Source: Dallia pectoralis
Taxonomy: Eukaryota; Chordata; Actinopteri; Esociformes; Umbridae
Assembly: GCA_029465975.1 (NCBI GenBank)
Contig: CM055755.1
Coordinates: 3,845,909 to 3,909,908 of the forward strand
Reading direction: 5' to 3'
Length of the DNA: 64,000 bases
Shown: positions 10,398 to 21,567 of the stretch, piece by piece
Layout of the letters: each line of letters begins with the position of its first letter
Position numbering within the stretch: position 1 is the stretch's first letter
The notes under the pieces: generated by a model
Told to the model about the DNA's origin: nothing
The model's input: the letters and a program-made list of their open reading frames with translations, nothing else
Databases searched by the model: none
Made by a program: the position numbers and the translations under genes

Positions 10398-10438
10398 TAT
10401 CTTCATATGTATGTAACACATGAAATCTGTAATAGGTG

Positions 10439-10538
10439 ACCAGACTACAGAGCACTGAATCAGAAGCAGTCTATAGTTGCTCTAACAACTAGACTACAGA
10501 GCCCTGAATCAGAAGCAGTCTATAGTTGCTCTAACAAT
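10439..10538. repeat. Two copies of the 49-bp unit in the right TIR (unexpanded state)
   Basis: Inverse-complement copies of the left-arm unit (CAGACTACAGAGCACTGAAT...), one of the GCACTG form and one of the GCCCTG form. This presumably shows the state before expansion, since the left array has the same two forms. Confidence 0.95.
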
Positions 10539-10857
10539 TCCGGTAGACATTAGGTTAAGGCAACAAAACCCCCCACCAATCTACCCAGACCTCCTCCTAG
10601 CTGTAACAGCAGCCTAGCTAACTGTAAGGTTTTGGACTGGGTGAAATGCCCAATTAATGCAACGGAAGTTAAGAAAGCAATAAAACGAACAATGCAATAC
10701 ACAATATAGCATTACATGTAGCCTTAAATCTAGATAAATATCACTTACTTGTCGGATGCAGAGGCTGCTGACAGTATGCCACTCGTGACTTCTTCTCTGG
10801 AATGTACACTTTTCCGTACGTTTACGTGGGCACGTTTACAAATTCGTGTGCGCGCGC

Positions 10858-11033
10858 GCAGATTGCAAAACCGTGCGCGCAGATTGCAAAACAGTGCGCG
10901 CAGATTGCAAAACCGTGCGCGCAGATTGCAAAACCGTGCTCGCAGATTGCAAAACCGTGCGCACAGTTTATTAAACCGAGGGAACAGTTTATAAAACCGA
11001 GGGAACAGTTTATAAAACCGAGGGAACAGTTTA
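10858..11033. repeat. Subterminal repeats B (x5) and A (x3), right arm
   Basis: Five copies of CAGATTGCAAAACCGTGCGC followed by three copies of CAGTTTATAAAACCGAGGGA. They are the mirror image of 6416-6557 but with two extra B units. One B copy has GTGCTCGC and one ACAGTGCG as single-base variants. Confidence 0.92.
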
Positions 11034-11070
11034 CTCTTTTTTTCTTAGCTGACACCAGGGGGGCTCCGTA

Positions 11071-11076
11071 CATTTC
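11071..11076. repeat. Right target-site duplication CATTTC
   Basis: Direct repeat of 6370-6375, directly abutting the right terminus ...GGGGGGCTCCGTA. Confidence 0.85.
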
Positions 11077-12705
11077 AGTCATCAATACAACACGTTTCTC
11101 CCACCCATCATATTCTCCGCCTCTCTCCGTCTGAGAGACAGACACGGGCAGCATCTGCCAAAGAGCGAGAGCGTTATTTTGTGTTTTTTTTCACGAGTGC
11201 TATTGTAAATACGAGGGCGTCTGCCACAGCTTCCCGGCGGTATGGACCTGTCAGAGAACACAAGCAAAAAAACGCTGACTGGCAGAGAGCCAAGATTCTC
11301 CCCTGCTGGTCCTGGCATCCTGACATTTTCAATCCGGAGCATATGGTCAAAAGCAACCGGGGTGAAGCGAAAGATTGTCAAAAGTACCACCTGAAGGTAA
11401 AGAAAGTAAAACAAATGTGCAACGACGGATGCCATGCCAGTCTGTCGTTTCCCTGACGACGACGGCGCGGACCACATTCTGACAACTTCATTTATGGAGT
11501 TTGTGGCCGGTCTCTTCAGACAATGGTAAGCCGTCGTAGGTCTGTTTAACACAGGGCACACGGACGCATTAAAGCAACCCGTTTATCTCAACAGAACTAC
11601 TGTAAATTCAAACATGAACATAGACCTCTCAAAAAAACGTGTTTCGCAAAAAGTCTGTTCACCAGATACGGAAGTAAAGAAACACTACGACTTACTACTA
11701 TAAAGAACAAACATGACGCAGCATCTGAGAAAGATCTGGAATCCTGTCAGGTTCGGTATGAGGCGGAGCTCGAATAAGCCGGCCCCTCTCTTAGCACCGC
11801 CTCTCCGAAAAGTCTTATCCAGGTGGCCTATCCAACGCGGGCACACGTACTAACAGGGAAGCCCATCCAGATTCTCTGGTCTAGCAGAGAGCTGTTTGAA
11901 AGCCGAGCACAGCCAATCCTCCTTCAGCTCGTAATTAACGGAGTTGAACAAAGTGTCATCCGCAAGAGACCGGAGCTCGCCTCCAGACTACGGGCCTGAC
12001 CGGGTAAAGAACGAGGCACTGTGACGGAAGAAACGCCGTTCTTCATCTGATCAACGCCGCCTCGGTTACCCTGTAAACGAAGCATCGTAACCACGGAGAT
12101 ACTCTTGAAGGGCGTTCCCTATATCCAAGTCTATGAATGTAGAGAATAGAGAGGAGAGAAAGAGCTTCAGAGCACTGTTCATTTAGTGTGTCTTTTATTT
12201 TACGCGGTACGTATTTAGCACAGTGCACGGCAAACTCGCGCCATTACATTGCCGAGATCTTTCTCGAAGTGAACTCCGATTGGATTCCACGACGCCGCTT
12301 CTCGGCTCCTCTTCGACTTGGGCTTCGGGCCGCTGAGACCTCCCAGTCACCTCGTCAACGCGGTTTCAGAACAAAGAGGATTAGTGTCTCAGACACGTCG
12401 GGCACAGTATGTCTCGCCGACTGTTCCCGCGGTTTCCAAGGACCCTCAGGATGACCTCGAAGGACTTCTCGGCAGAATTTGCCCACAACTTCTCTTAATT
12501 GCGGAACCCCAACTTGTGCGTTCCTCTAAATAGAGTGCATATGTAGTCAGCACTCAAATTCGTTCATACACCAGGGTCACGGCTTTGTGGGCCACGGATT
12601 TGATGGCCTGACATTTTATATGTGCTTCGGCACCTCAGATGCACTGATCACAAAAGTAACGGTGACTCCTGACGGAATCTCGTTCCCAGGATTAGAACAA
12701 ATGAA
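11077..12705. other. Unassigned DNA, CpG-rich around 12230-12480
   Basis: No transposon or gene recognised. Open frames of 159 codons (minus, 11082-11561) and 88 codons (plus, 12188-12454) lack family features. The 12230-12480 segment has many CpG dinucleotides compared with the surrounding DNA. It could be a small CpG island or a conserved element. No promoter motifs stand out. Confidence 0.35.
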
Positions 12706-12860
12706 ACCGTGGGAGCTGGAGCGCTCTGGAGACCGTAGGAGCTAGAACGCTCTGGAGAAAGTAGGAGCTAGAACGCTCTGGAGAACGTAGGAGCTAGAAC
12801 GCTCTGGAGACCGTAGGAGCTAGAACGCTCTGGAGAACGTAGGAGCTAGAACGCTCTGGT
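12706..12860. repeat. 26-bp minisatellite, ~6 copies
   Basis: The unit is CCGTAGGAGCTAGAACGCTC followed by TGGAGA. The first copy is more diverged (GTGGGAGCTGGAGCGCTC). Units alternate GAGACCGT, GAGAAAGT and GAGAACGT at the junction. Confidence 0.95.
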
Positions 12861-15714
12861 TCCACTGCTCATGTAAAACCACTGTCATATAAAAGAGCAT
12901 GAGTGCATATTATGACCTGCTATAACATGGCTACACACACACTCTTTGCCTCCGTTTGAACGTGGTGTGTTTTATTCTGGTCACTAGAGGATTAGGACTC
13001 CTGTGGTTGGCCTGTATCGACAGATCTGGTTCAAACCGGGATAAACGTATGGATTGGTTAGATCGGCTGTCCGTCAATACCTAAGGTGTGTGTTCCCTCA
13101 TTCACATGGAAACAGCGCCACACGTATCATTAACATCTGGGCGCATATGTTTTTCGTTAAGACGGGTAAGTGATTTACCACAACCGGAAATTAAAATGTT
13201 CACCATCACCGTTTGAAAATAACTCCTTTAAATTATAATTTCAGTTTGGGGTATTTAATGTGGACATGTTGTGCGGTATTCATTTATTTCATTGCTATCT
13301 TCACACGCCAAGTCCTTTATAAATGCCCTAAGGGTTTGTATACGTTTCATCAGAAAGCAGAAATCCATAACTGAAATGAGAAAAGGCGACGGCAGTACAG
13401 GGACATCACTGATATCCGTAGTCTAGTTTTCATTTAGGATATTCACAATTGGCAACCATGTTATGGATTTCTTATTCGTCTTCTCATATTAGATCATATG
13501 TTTCTCATGTGCAAGCCTGAAAAAGTTAAACTGTATACTATAGTATGCTAGGAACCTACTATTAGAAAATATGCAGAATAATCAGACAATAAATCCTATG
13601 AAAACTCACATGATAATCCTATAAGATGGTTCCAAATAATGATGGGAAATCCCAGATGATGTTCTCACTGGCGCTGAATGACTTGACCTCAACACAAATG
13701 AAATAAAGCCTTTTAAAGGAAGGTCAAACTGTTGTATGAAAATAAATTAACCATAAGTTATAAATAGTGGTGACCCAAAGTTACATCTAATCCGTCTTCA
13801 CTCGCAGTATAACGACAAACGGGTGTCCAGGGACGCTGGTGGCTGGTCTACAGCACAATAACAACTCAGACCATGTTGCGGATTTTCTGTCGCAGAACCC
13901 ATTTAAATATTGTTAATTGTGTGAGTGTGAGCAAACGAAGGTACCGTAAGAATGTCAAAATCAGCTCCCAGCTTCTTGGGAATCACTGATCAATGAGTAA
14001 GTCTGAACAAGTCTGTCTCCTCTGTGTTCAAACACAATGAGCATAAATAATTTCCCCATCACTCAGCATTTCATATACTTTAAAAACAATCTTGTATAAT
14101 ATATTTCTCTGCGGCGTTTTTACGAAAAAAAAAAGTATTGACTTCTTGGCTACCTACGATGATGTAATACTTGCATATTAAAAATACTGACCGAATAAGC
14201 ATTTGTAATTTCCAACACCAGAAGTTGGTTCCTTTTTTTGTAGGTTTCGCATTAGTCTACCGCATAGAACAGATGAACTTCTGGGAGAAAATTATAGAGA
14301 ACGTCTCCAGCCCCAATCACTACAGAGAGAGGAAATCATCGAGGACAAAGAGATAACAGCGACATAATATTCAGCGCAGTCTAATTTGAAAATAACATTG
14401 CTCTTTGCGACTAAAGAGACAGAATGCTGATGAATGTGGCGCACAATCGACTGAGGACGTTTCCTCAATTCCAGGGATTAATGTACTAATGCTTCATGCA
14501 GCGTTCTTTAGCAGCAGAAGCTCAGATTGCCTTGGGCTGGTTTATTTTCTTCTTCATTGCCCCGCTGTATTTACAGCAAAAAAAAAACTGTTGACCCAAG
14601 AAGACTCTCTGTTCTGTGTATTGTAGCTAGATAACAAGAACATTAAAATGAAAGCTATGGGCCCAGAAACAAATATTTTAGTTAACCAGCCACTGTGACG
14701 GGTCAATTGAAAAACTACCAAGATGTTCTTTTTATGTTTTTGCTGGTTGTCTGGTAGATGTGCTAAACAAGACTATATTCCACAGGTATGACATCACATC
14801 CCATTCATCTGTTGTAATTCTGTTTGTAACTAGCATCGAATAGCAATACAGCATGTCAGGGTTTTTGATATATTGCCGATATTCCACAGCTGTGCGCAGT
14901 TTCTAGGCACTCTGCGATGTGTTGTGCCTCCAAACAGCTCTTAGCAGTGGTATATATCGGTCATAAACCACAACCCCTGTGACCTGAGTGTGAGAAAAAT
15001 ATTACAGACTGACATTTTGGTTGCCCCTTTAAGGACAGATAATTACCATGGTAACATAACCAACAGTGGCCATTGTGCACTGGTTGAAATATGGAAAGCT
15101 TGTCCTGCAACAGATTTTACTTCCTCCTTTTGTGTTTTCCCACAAACAATACTGTAACAAACCAATCTGTGAAGTCTGCTAGCGTCAGCCATTGTTTGTG
15201 TGCATTAACAAGGCAGCCCAAAGAGATTGGCCGCTGCTTCCGCTAATCATTCCTTTTGTCAGACATACGCGCGCGGTTCAATTACATTGACTAATCATGT
15301 TTGTCCACAGCACTAGCTACGGGAGCAGGGCACATTGTAAGCATCGCACGTCTATCCTACAGGTTGCCCTGGCAACGCCAAACGTCTGCCCGGGGACTAC
15401 GAACAACGACGTAGAGTTGAACAGGGGACTTCCCGCTGACTACTCAGACGAAGCATACGATTGTTTCGACCTAAGGAAGACGTATTCCACCCCCTCCCTC
15501 GGGATCCCCAGCTGTTCCAGGTAATGGTTCTAGGCTGTTCCGGAGCTAGCGCACCTGACTAGACCTGTCAGATAATCGTCAACCCCTCGCTGGTTTACAC
15601 TCGGCTATCATTAAAGGTTATTTGTGTGCGTACCGATTTCAACGTTGAGGTAAATGATAATCACTCTATTTCAGGGAATCTAAATGTATCAGTGGAGATT
15701 GATATGAGGTAAAG
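12861..15714. other. Unassigned intergenic DNA
   Basis: 2.85 kb in which I find no repeat array, transposon or gene. Open frames do not exceed 75 codons. Some AT-rich segments carry homeodomain-like TAATTA or ATTAAT cores, but nothing decisive. Confidence 0.4.
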
Positions 15715-15985
15715 ATAGCGTAACGGGCGTGAAATGGCTAGTCGGTTAGCGCTGCTGTCGGGTTCTAAATTCAGTCGGTTACATCGCTTGCTCTCCGAAC
15801 TTGAGGCAATTCTATCCACCGGCTTCACAAAGGCCACGGCTTCCGAGGGGCGCCGGCAACTATTGCATTGTGGGTGACAGTCGTCTTTGTGTCAGATGAT
15901 CCTGAGTATGAGCCCAGAGTGGGGAGGAAGGAGCGGTTCCATCGGTGCAGGAATTGGTGCAGTGACCCGGATCACTCGGTCTGGC
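15715..15985 (+). repeat. Diverged salmonid/esocid-type dispersed repeat (SINE-like)
   Basis: The order GTGAAATGGCTAGT, GTTAGCGCTGCTG, TCAGTCGGTTACATCGCTTG, CTCTCCGAACTTGAG, AAAGGCCACGGCTTCCGAGG, GTGGGTGACAGTCG, GAGCCCAGAGTGGGGAGGA matches, with ~25% divergence, a highly repeated sequence I remember from salmonid genomes. The remembered form reads GAAATGGCTAGCTAGTTAGC, TTCAATCGGTGACGTCACTC, GCTCTGAGACCTTGAAG, GGCCGCGGCTTTTGTGGAGC, CGAGCCC. Co-linearity over ~200 bp makes chance unlikely. The exact family name is not assigned. Confidence 0.6.
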
Positions 15986-17373
15986 ACTGAATAAGTCCTG
16001 AGTTGCCCTGGCAATATGTGCGGGGTCATTTCCTGGGTGTCATGGTGAAATGCTATCGAGGTGTCTGCCTGAACTTGAACAGACAGGATATTTATGTATT
16101 ATTCAGAATTGAGTCTGAATTCAGGGGTGAGTTGTAATTCTTACAAGGACGGTTTTAACATTTCAGGGTTGCATAATTGGCCTCATACATCTTTGCTCAA
16201 ATTATTTATTACTGGCTGTAATAAATAATACAGCTTTTAGCCTATGTCGTGTTTACAGACATTTCTCAGATTTTAACTAAATAAAATGCAGCAACGTAAC
16301 AACAAGTTAACATTAATTTCACCATGATTTGTGAACTTTGGAGTACATTTTATGTTGTTGTTTCGCAAAGTTTCATGAAGAAAATGTTTCCCGTATGCTG
16401 CTTGATCCAGAGAGAACATGCAGCCTGTGCCCAAACACTTGGAAAGGAACCCTCATTGACACAGGATTATGTCTGTTCAGTGAGGGACTGTGTTGAAATG
16501 GTTCTGCCAGCAATTTATTGAACAGTAAATCAATCGTCTCAAGTTGAAGCTCATCAGGACAGTGCTGTCCACATTGAACGCGATGAAATCCAAGATAAAG
16601 CTTCTTCTGACTTTCGTTCACAATAAAAACGGCAAAGTTGTGCATTGAAAGTGTACAGGCAGATTATATACTCTTAAATTATGATGCCTTAATTAATGAA
16701 CACCCTCAATGCACATTTGGCAGATAGATATGAAGAATCCGTAATGGGCTAGAGCCTTTCACCGTGAGTAATCCAGTGGATTTTAGTTTGATAAAGGATC
16801 GCGCTGCAGGACACGAGCGTGCTCTGTCGGGTTTCAGGCCGGGCGTTTGTAAAAGCACTTCGTGGAAACTTTGTCGTAAAAAGGGCTTCAGAAAATACAT
16901 CTGATTGATTTATTGATGAGATACCTGCATGGGATATTCTCTTAGGGAGAGGTTCCAGGCGGGATATATCTCATGAAGCCGGACCGAGGAACGGTTCCGT
17001 ATGGTTCCCCGATCCGTGTGACATTATAAACAGAGACAACTGACCCGGGTTTCATCGGCAGATACAGGTACATAAGCAAACGGCGTGGTTGTTTCCGACC
17101 AGATCACGCTGGCTGAACGGACTTCCACGAGGGGAGTGAGCGTTTGTCTGTGTGTTTCATTATAAACCACCCCGTGACCACTTGGCCGGCCGTGACATTG
17201 AACACCAGACTGGAGCAAAACAGAGTTTTAGCCGAATGACAACGCGTCCCCGGGGCTGGAGAATCTGACAGCTTGGAGACGGGACATGTTGCCAGGAGGT
17301 CAACTCCTGGGAAGTAACATTTCCAGTGTCAGGGAGAGAGGTTGTCCATGTGTGTTGGCGTAGGCTGTGTATA

Positions 17374-17405
<32 letters not shown>

Positions 17406-18397
17406 GAGGGAAACTCAGTGTTTGTCAGAAGCTTGAACTAAGGTTGACCTTAGATAAGAGTTTGAGAGACAGGTGATAGACTCAACCCCTCCTCAGAATA
17501 TGTTCCTAAACACCTCGGTGTCATGTATGTCTGGGTTCCTCACAGGAACGCATGATGCCTCGCTTTGACACGCTGCACCGGCGGAACGTTTTAAAGACAG
17601 ACGTGACATGACACATTTATTTTGAGGTGATATCTAGCTCCGGGTCGGCTTAGTTAACCAGAGTCCCGTAGCGATGACAGGAAACAGGAGTTTTTTTAAT
17701 GCGTAGACCACACTGATCTCACCGTTCCTTCGTGTCGGCAGCCAGACAATATCCCAGTATGATGTCATAATGAAATGTCAGTTCAGTGTCAGCGCCCCCT
17801 GGGGGACAGAGGAGGAGGACACAGGGGCGGGGTCAAGGTTCATGCTGACACGTGATGCCGTGGGTGCTGGCTAACACTTGGTATTCCGGTGGGTATTGGC
17901 AAATGGGCTACACACAACAACGGACGGCGCCTTATTAAAAGTATTCGTGCCACAAAACCACCAGGACGCTCAGTGTGTCTGGCGATGCCGCTGGCCGAAT
18001 CCGACGAACGGGCACGGTGATTCGGATGTTAAGTGGATTTTCCTGACCACCCTCGTACGTGGATGCGCTCACAGTGTGCCACCGTCCGTCGCAGGCCAGC
18101 CCGGGCACGTTCACCAGCCAACGTCGGTTCCTCCTGAGTCATTTGAACCTCGTCTGAGCGTTCGACCTACTGAAAGTCCAGAGCGTATTACGAAAAGGCA
18201 GCAACGAATTATAATGTGCCGTCTGCATTTAACCACCTATTTTACTCAGCTACAGCATGTCAGTGTTTGATCGTACCGGGGCTATGAGAACGCTGGCATA
18301 GGGATGTTGTGTAAGCGTGTTCAATTTAGTTGTCATAGCCATTATTGAACTATTGCTGTATCCATCAATGTGTCATATAGCCCACTGTGGTTAACCA
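15986..18397. other. Unassigned DNA with one (TG)n tract
   Basis: A (TG)n microsatellite interrupted by TTTG lies at about 17372-17405. The largest open frame (130 codons, 17878-18270 plus) has no recognisable domain, and I do not support it as a gene. Confidence 0.4.
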
Positions 18398-18590
18398 ACA
18401 CATTAGAGTGTCTAGTTTAAGAAACAGACACCTCACAGGTCCTCAGCTGGCAGCTTCATTAAATAGGATCCGAGAAACACCCGTCTCCACGTCAACGGTA
18501 AAGTGGTGACTCAGGAAGGCTGGCCTTCTAGGCAGAGTGGCGAAGAGAAAAGACATATTTCAGACCGGTGTATAAAAAGAAGAGATTAAG
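18398..18590 (+). pseudogene. Tc1/mariner-like transposase fragment
   Basis: The plus-strand reading from about 18405 gives RVSSLRNRHLTGPQLAASLN then RIRETPVSTSTVKW, a stop, LRKAGLLGRVAKRKDIFQTG and another stop. This is the linker between the paired-like DNA-binding domain and the DDE domain of a teleost Tc1-like transposase. The two in-frame stops make it a pseudogene. It is the same region of the same family as the minus-strand piece at 1-178 and is truncated abruptly at both ends. On its right it abuts a dispersed-repeat segment (18591). Confidence 0.85.
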
Positions 18591-18805
18591 AATCAGAATC
18601 GGGTTTATTCGCCTGTTTGTACACACATGGATTTTTTTCTGTCCAGGATTTAGAAAAGACATTTTAAAACGTACACAAACAGGGTAAACAGAGACTCACT
18701 GCCTAATTGACATATGTATGGGTAAATATGGAATGTGAAATATGTATCACAATAGTGCAAAAGAGCAATATCTAGTTATATACAGTAGTGCGAAAGGAGA
18801 GCAAT
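18591..18805 (-). mobile_element. Non-LTR retrotransposon-like tail or dispersed fish repeat
   Basis: AATCAGAATCGGGTTTATTC followed by GCCTGTTTGTACACACATGG resembles, in reverse, the widespread fish repeat end CCAATAAAGCTGATTCTGATT. Further right, ATATACAGTAGTGCGAAAGG and GAGCAATGTCC fit the body of the same repeat as I remember it. A shorter relative lies at 37540-37615 in the opposite orientation. Family name uncertain. Confidence 0.4.
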
Positions 18806-18831
18806 GTCCATTTCCTAGTGAGGGAGGTGAT

Positions 18832-18895
18832 GTTCCTCCTGTCCAATGGGACCTCCCGCTCCTCTTTCTGGATAGAGCCAGCTTGTGCTGCTTGT
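18832..18895 (-). pseudogene. Tc1-like transposase fragment with GRPR-type motif, inverted
   Basis: The reverse complement encodes KQAAQAGSIQ and, after a small deletion that shifts frame, RKRSGRSHWT. This corresponds to the RTAQTGSNQNRKRSGRPRCT segment that in intact Tc1-like transposases directly precedes the RVSSLRN... segment. Here it sits on the opposite strand from the 18398-18590 piece, with other repeat sequence between them. The locus is therefore either rearranged or holds two independent insertions. Confidence 0.6.
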
Positions 18896-21179
18896 TTTCA
18901 CTCCTGGTGGTTTTTACATCCTTTTTCAGTAATTACCTGTCTAATTATTAGAGTCAGCTGTGCTAAATTAGAGTTGGAATGAAATCACCAGGATAGTATG
19001 CGGTTTAGAGGCCTCGCTTTAATGTATTTGAATTCACAATGACCAATGAATCTAAAGTGAGCAGATATGTGGTTGGAATAATGCGCTACAGATTAAAAAG
19101 TGAAATAAAGCTGGGTGGCAAGAGAAAGTAAAAACTAAACCCATCTACTAATAATATATTTCAATTATATCCTTGTAGGAAGTGGAGCAACAGCACGAAG
19201 GCATTTGAATAGAACAAACATAAATCGCTCATGGTTGAGCACCTTTCGGGTGCATCCACACCAAAATATTTACCCTCAGGCAATTTCGGTTATATTCTCA
19301 TCTGAAGAGCGAAAGAGGTGCCCTAGCTAGTCATACAACCATTTACCGTGGTGCCGCTGTCTCATACGATGCCGCTACATTTCCTTGAGTTAACGTTGTG
19401 CTTTAAAAGCACAATACACTAACCAGGAAATGTCTATTTCTGTGCTACTGGACAAATTGAGCTCATTTTTCTTCTCGTTTTCTTTCTTCCTCACCAGAGG
19501 AGCTAATGCCTCGTCCATTTCTCAGGACTTTTGTGTTTTTTGTAGCTCTCAGTTATCTTCAACAGTCGTCCGCGGAAACTCTAACGGAAGGAGATCTGTG
19601 TCTTTTGCGTCTGTGAATAAAGCTCGTACTTTTGTTTAATGCAGGGGCGGCTCTACCATGAGGTAGCCGGGGCCACTGCATCGGGTCTTACAGCATGTTT
19701 GCCAGGGGGCCTCGGGTAATTAGCATAATCACTCGTCATCTTTTATCATTTTTTTTTTTACTGAATCTATGTAATGATTTGTTTGTTTTAATTTGTTTTA
19801 TCAATGCCACTGTGTTGAGGTCACTAAAAGGATTGAATTTATTAAATGCTTAAAATACTGATTACAAATGAGAAATTATGGATGGAATTGCAGACAGAAT
19901 AGCTTTCGAAACATTAAAACAGTGGCTGAATCTTTGAGGTGGCAAAATGTAAAACATCCGTTGTTAGGTCCGTATGCGAGTCGGTAATCCCAAGATGCAC
20001 TGGATAACTGTTTTCAAAATGACAAAAACAGATAATAATAATAATAATTACAAGGAATGTGTTACATTCAGACACATTCTAAAGTTATGTGAAATACTCT
20101 TCTAGGGTTTCCAATTATAAAGAGAAATCTTATGTCAATCTGAATCCCTTTTGTTAAGTTAGGGCTAACAAGCACTGCGATGAGAAATTGTCTAATTTGT
20201 TGAAGAAACTAATTAAGTTAGTATGCTGGTGTTATAATTATGTGCTGCATTTTCTTTCCAAATAAGCAGATGCATGGTTTGTTTTCTGTACTAACAATGT
20301 TATTGGAGGATGAATTAAGGGTTAAATCAGAGAAACATAGAGCCTGGAGCTGGGAACAAATTACGTCAAAAAGTAAGAGACAACACGTACTAAACCTCTA
20401 TAAACCTCAACCTACCAAAATAGTATCCATATTGGAACAATACAGAGAAAACGCTTTAGCCGACCAAACCACCAAAACCCCAAACCTACCAATATATTTA
20501 CACATATTGACACAATATATAACATCGGCCCCAATCAATGACAGGCTGAAGAATAACCTATGAGCGACAAAAGCTGATACTCAGCCAAAGATCCACTTAT
20601 TTCCAGTCAAAGGTTTACAGAGCGTTTAATTTATTCTCTGGAATAGAAGAGGTATTGGCTACGGATAAAGAGTTATCACAAGACCCTCACCCCCTGCCTG
20701 TGGCGATTTGCTATCTAACACCCCCTCAAACAAAGAATGGAATACAGATATTTAAACAGCACAAAAGCATTGAAACATTTCATTGGTGCAAGACACTACC
20801 AGCATGTTGATGTGATGATGATGCAATCGTTCGAGTTTAGTCCGTCGTAACCAGAGTTGCAAAAAAAGTCTCCCGATTGCCAATGTTTGCACATTAAATC
20901 ACTATTGACTGAATGTCTTTCTGGCTTGTTTGGCATACTAAACAGTTAAATATAGGGCTTTCCCCTGCAGATCAAAGGAACATGACATGGGAAGACTGCA
21001 ATTGCTGTCGTGCTTAGGTTTGCAAAAGACTCCTGACCCGGCAGGCGAGATATTTGTTGGAACAAAATTTCACCTGTACTGGAAAAATATATATAAACAC
21101 AACACGTAACAATTTCAAAGACTTGACTGAGATCCAGTTCATGAGGAAACAGTCAACAGAGAAATACAGTTATTAGGTT
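18896..21179. other. Unassigned AT-rich DNA
   Basis: Contains a possible hAT-like terminus (listed separately at 19643), an (AAT)n tract at 20033-20050, and an AC-rich 107-codon frame at 20240-20563 with no recognisable domain. No gene supported. Confidence 0.4.
19643..19720. mobile_element. Possible end of a hAT-like element
   Basis: CAGGGGCGGCTCTACCATGA and the following GGGGCC/GGGGGCCTC-rich stretch resemble the ends of common fish hAT-type repeats that start CAGGGGCGGCTCTA. I found no matching inverted terminus within the next kilobase, so this is a fragment at best. Confidence 0.3.
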
Positions 21180-21567
21180 CTGGTCAGTGGCTTTCACCTG
21201 GTCAGTGGCTTTCACCTGGTCAGTGGCTTTCACCTGGTCAGTGGCTTTCACCTGGTCAGTGGCTTTCACGTGGTCAGTGGCTTTCACCTGGTCAGTGGCT
21301 TTCACCTGGTCAGTGGCTTTCACCTGGTCAGTGGCTTTCACCTGGTCAGTGGCTTTCACCTGGTCAGTGGCTTTCACGTGGTCAGTGGCTTTCACCTGGT
21401 CAGTGGCTTTCACCTGGTCAGTGGCTTTCACGTGGTCAGTGGCTTTCACCTGGTCAGTGGCTTTCACCTGGTCAGTGGCTTTCACCTGGTCAGTGGCTTT
21501 CACCTGGTCAGTGGCTTTCACGTGGTCAGTGGCTTTCACCTGGTCAGTGGCTTTCACCTGGTCAGTG
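21180..21567. repeat. 18-bp minisatellite, ~21 copies
   Basis: The unit is CAGTGGCTTTCACCTGGT. The only common variant is CACGTGGT, which creates an E-box-like CACGTG in five or so copies. The period is a multiple of three, so the plus strand reads (SVAFTW)n and the minus strand (TDQVKA/TDHVKA)n, giving frames of 136-175 codons that are not genes. Confidence 0.98.

Larger units (their letters stand above)
6376..11070. mobile_element. Long-TIR DNA transposon, non-autonomous, 4.7 kb
   Basis: The left end TACGGAGCCCCCCTGGTGTC is exactly mirrored by the right end, and both are flanked by CATTTC. The inverted arms run inward about 0.5 kb at near-identity: for example, the stretch beginning CAGTCCAAAACCTTACAGTT at 6769 is matched base for base in the right arm. 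They continue through a minisatellite and a more diverged patch. The core (8695-10397) holds only small open frames and no visible DDE transposase, so the copy is non-autonomous or degraded. A 6-bp duplication with a TAC...GTA terminus fits what I recall of the IS3EU superfamily, and Dada (6-7 bp) is an alternative. Superfamily assignment is tentative. Element boundaries and inverted structure are seen directly. Confidence 0.9.
10398..11070 (-). repeat. Right terminal inverted repeat arm
   Basis: Inverse of the left arm. From the outside in, it holds the terminus at 11070, three repeat-A copies (10964-11033), five repeat-B copies (10858-10963), an alternating CG tract (10849-10859) and ~300 bp of arm nearly identical to 6558-6869. 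It then has two minisatellite units (10439-10538) and the diverged inner patch (10398-10438). An ATG-started frame (MSDAEAADSMPLVTSSLECT...) opens in both arms, but it runs into the repeat ladder and has no family resemblance. Confidence 0.88.

Noticed and set aside
10749..11134. Coding exon MSDAEAADSMPLVTSSLECT... in the TIR arms
   Set aside because: The frame runs straight into the subterminal repeat ladder and is present in both arms only because they are inverted copies.
20240..20563. 107-codon plus-strand frame
   Set aside because: AC-rich composition, no domain or motif, no splice or promoter context.
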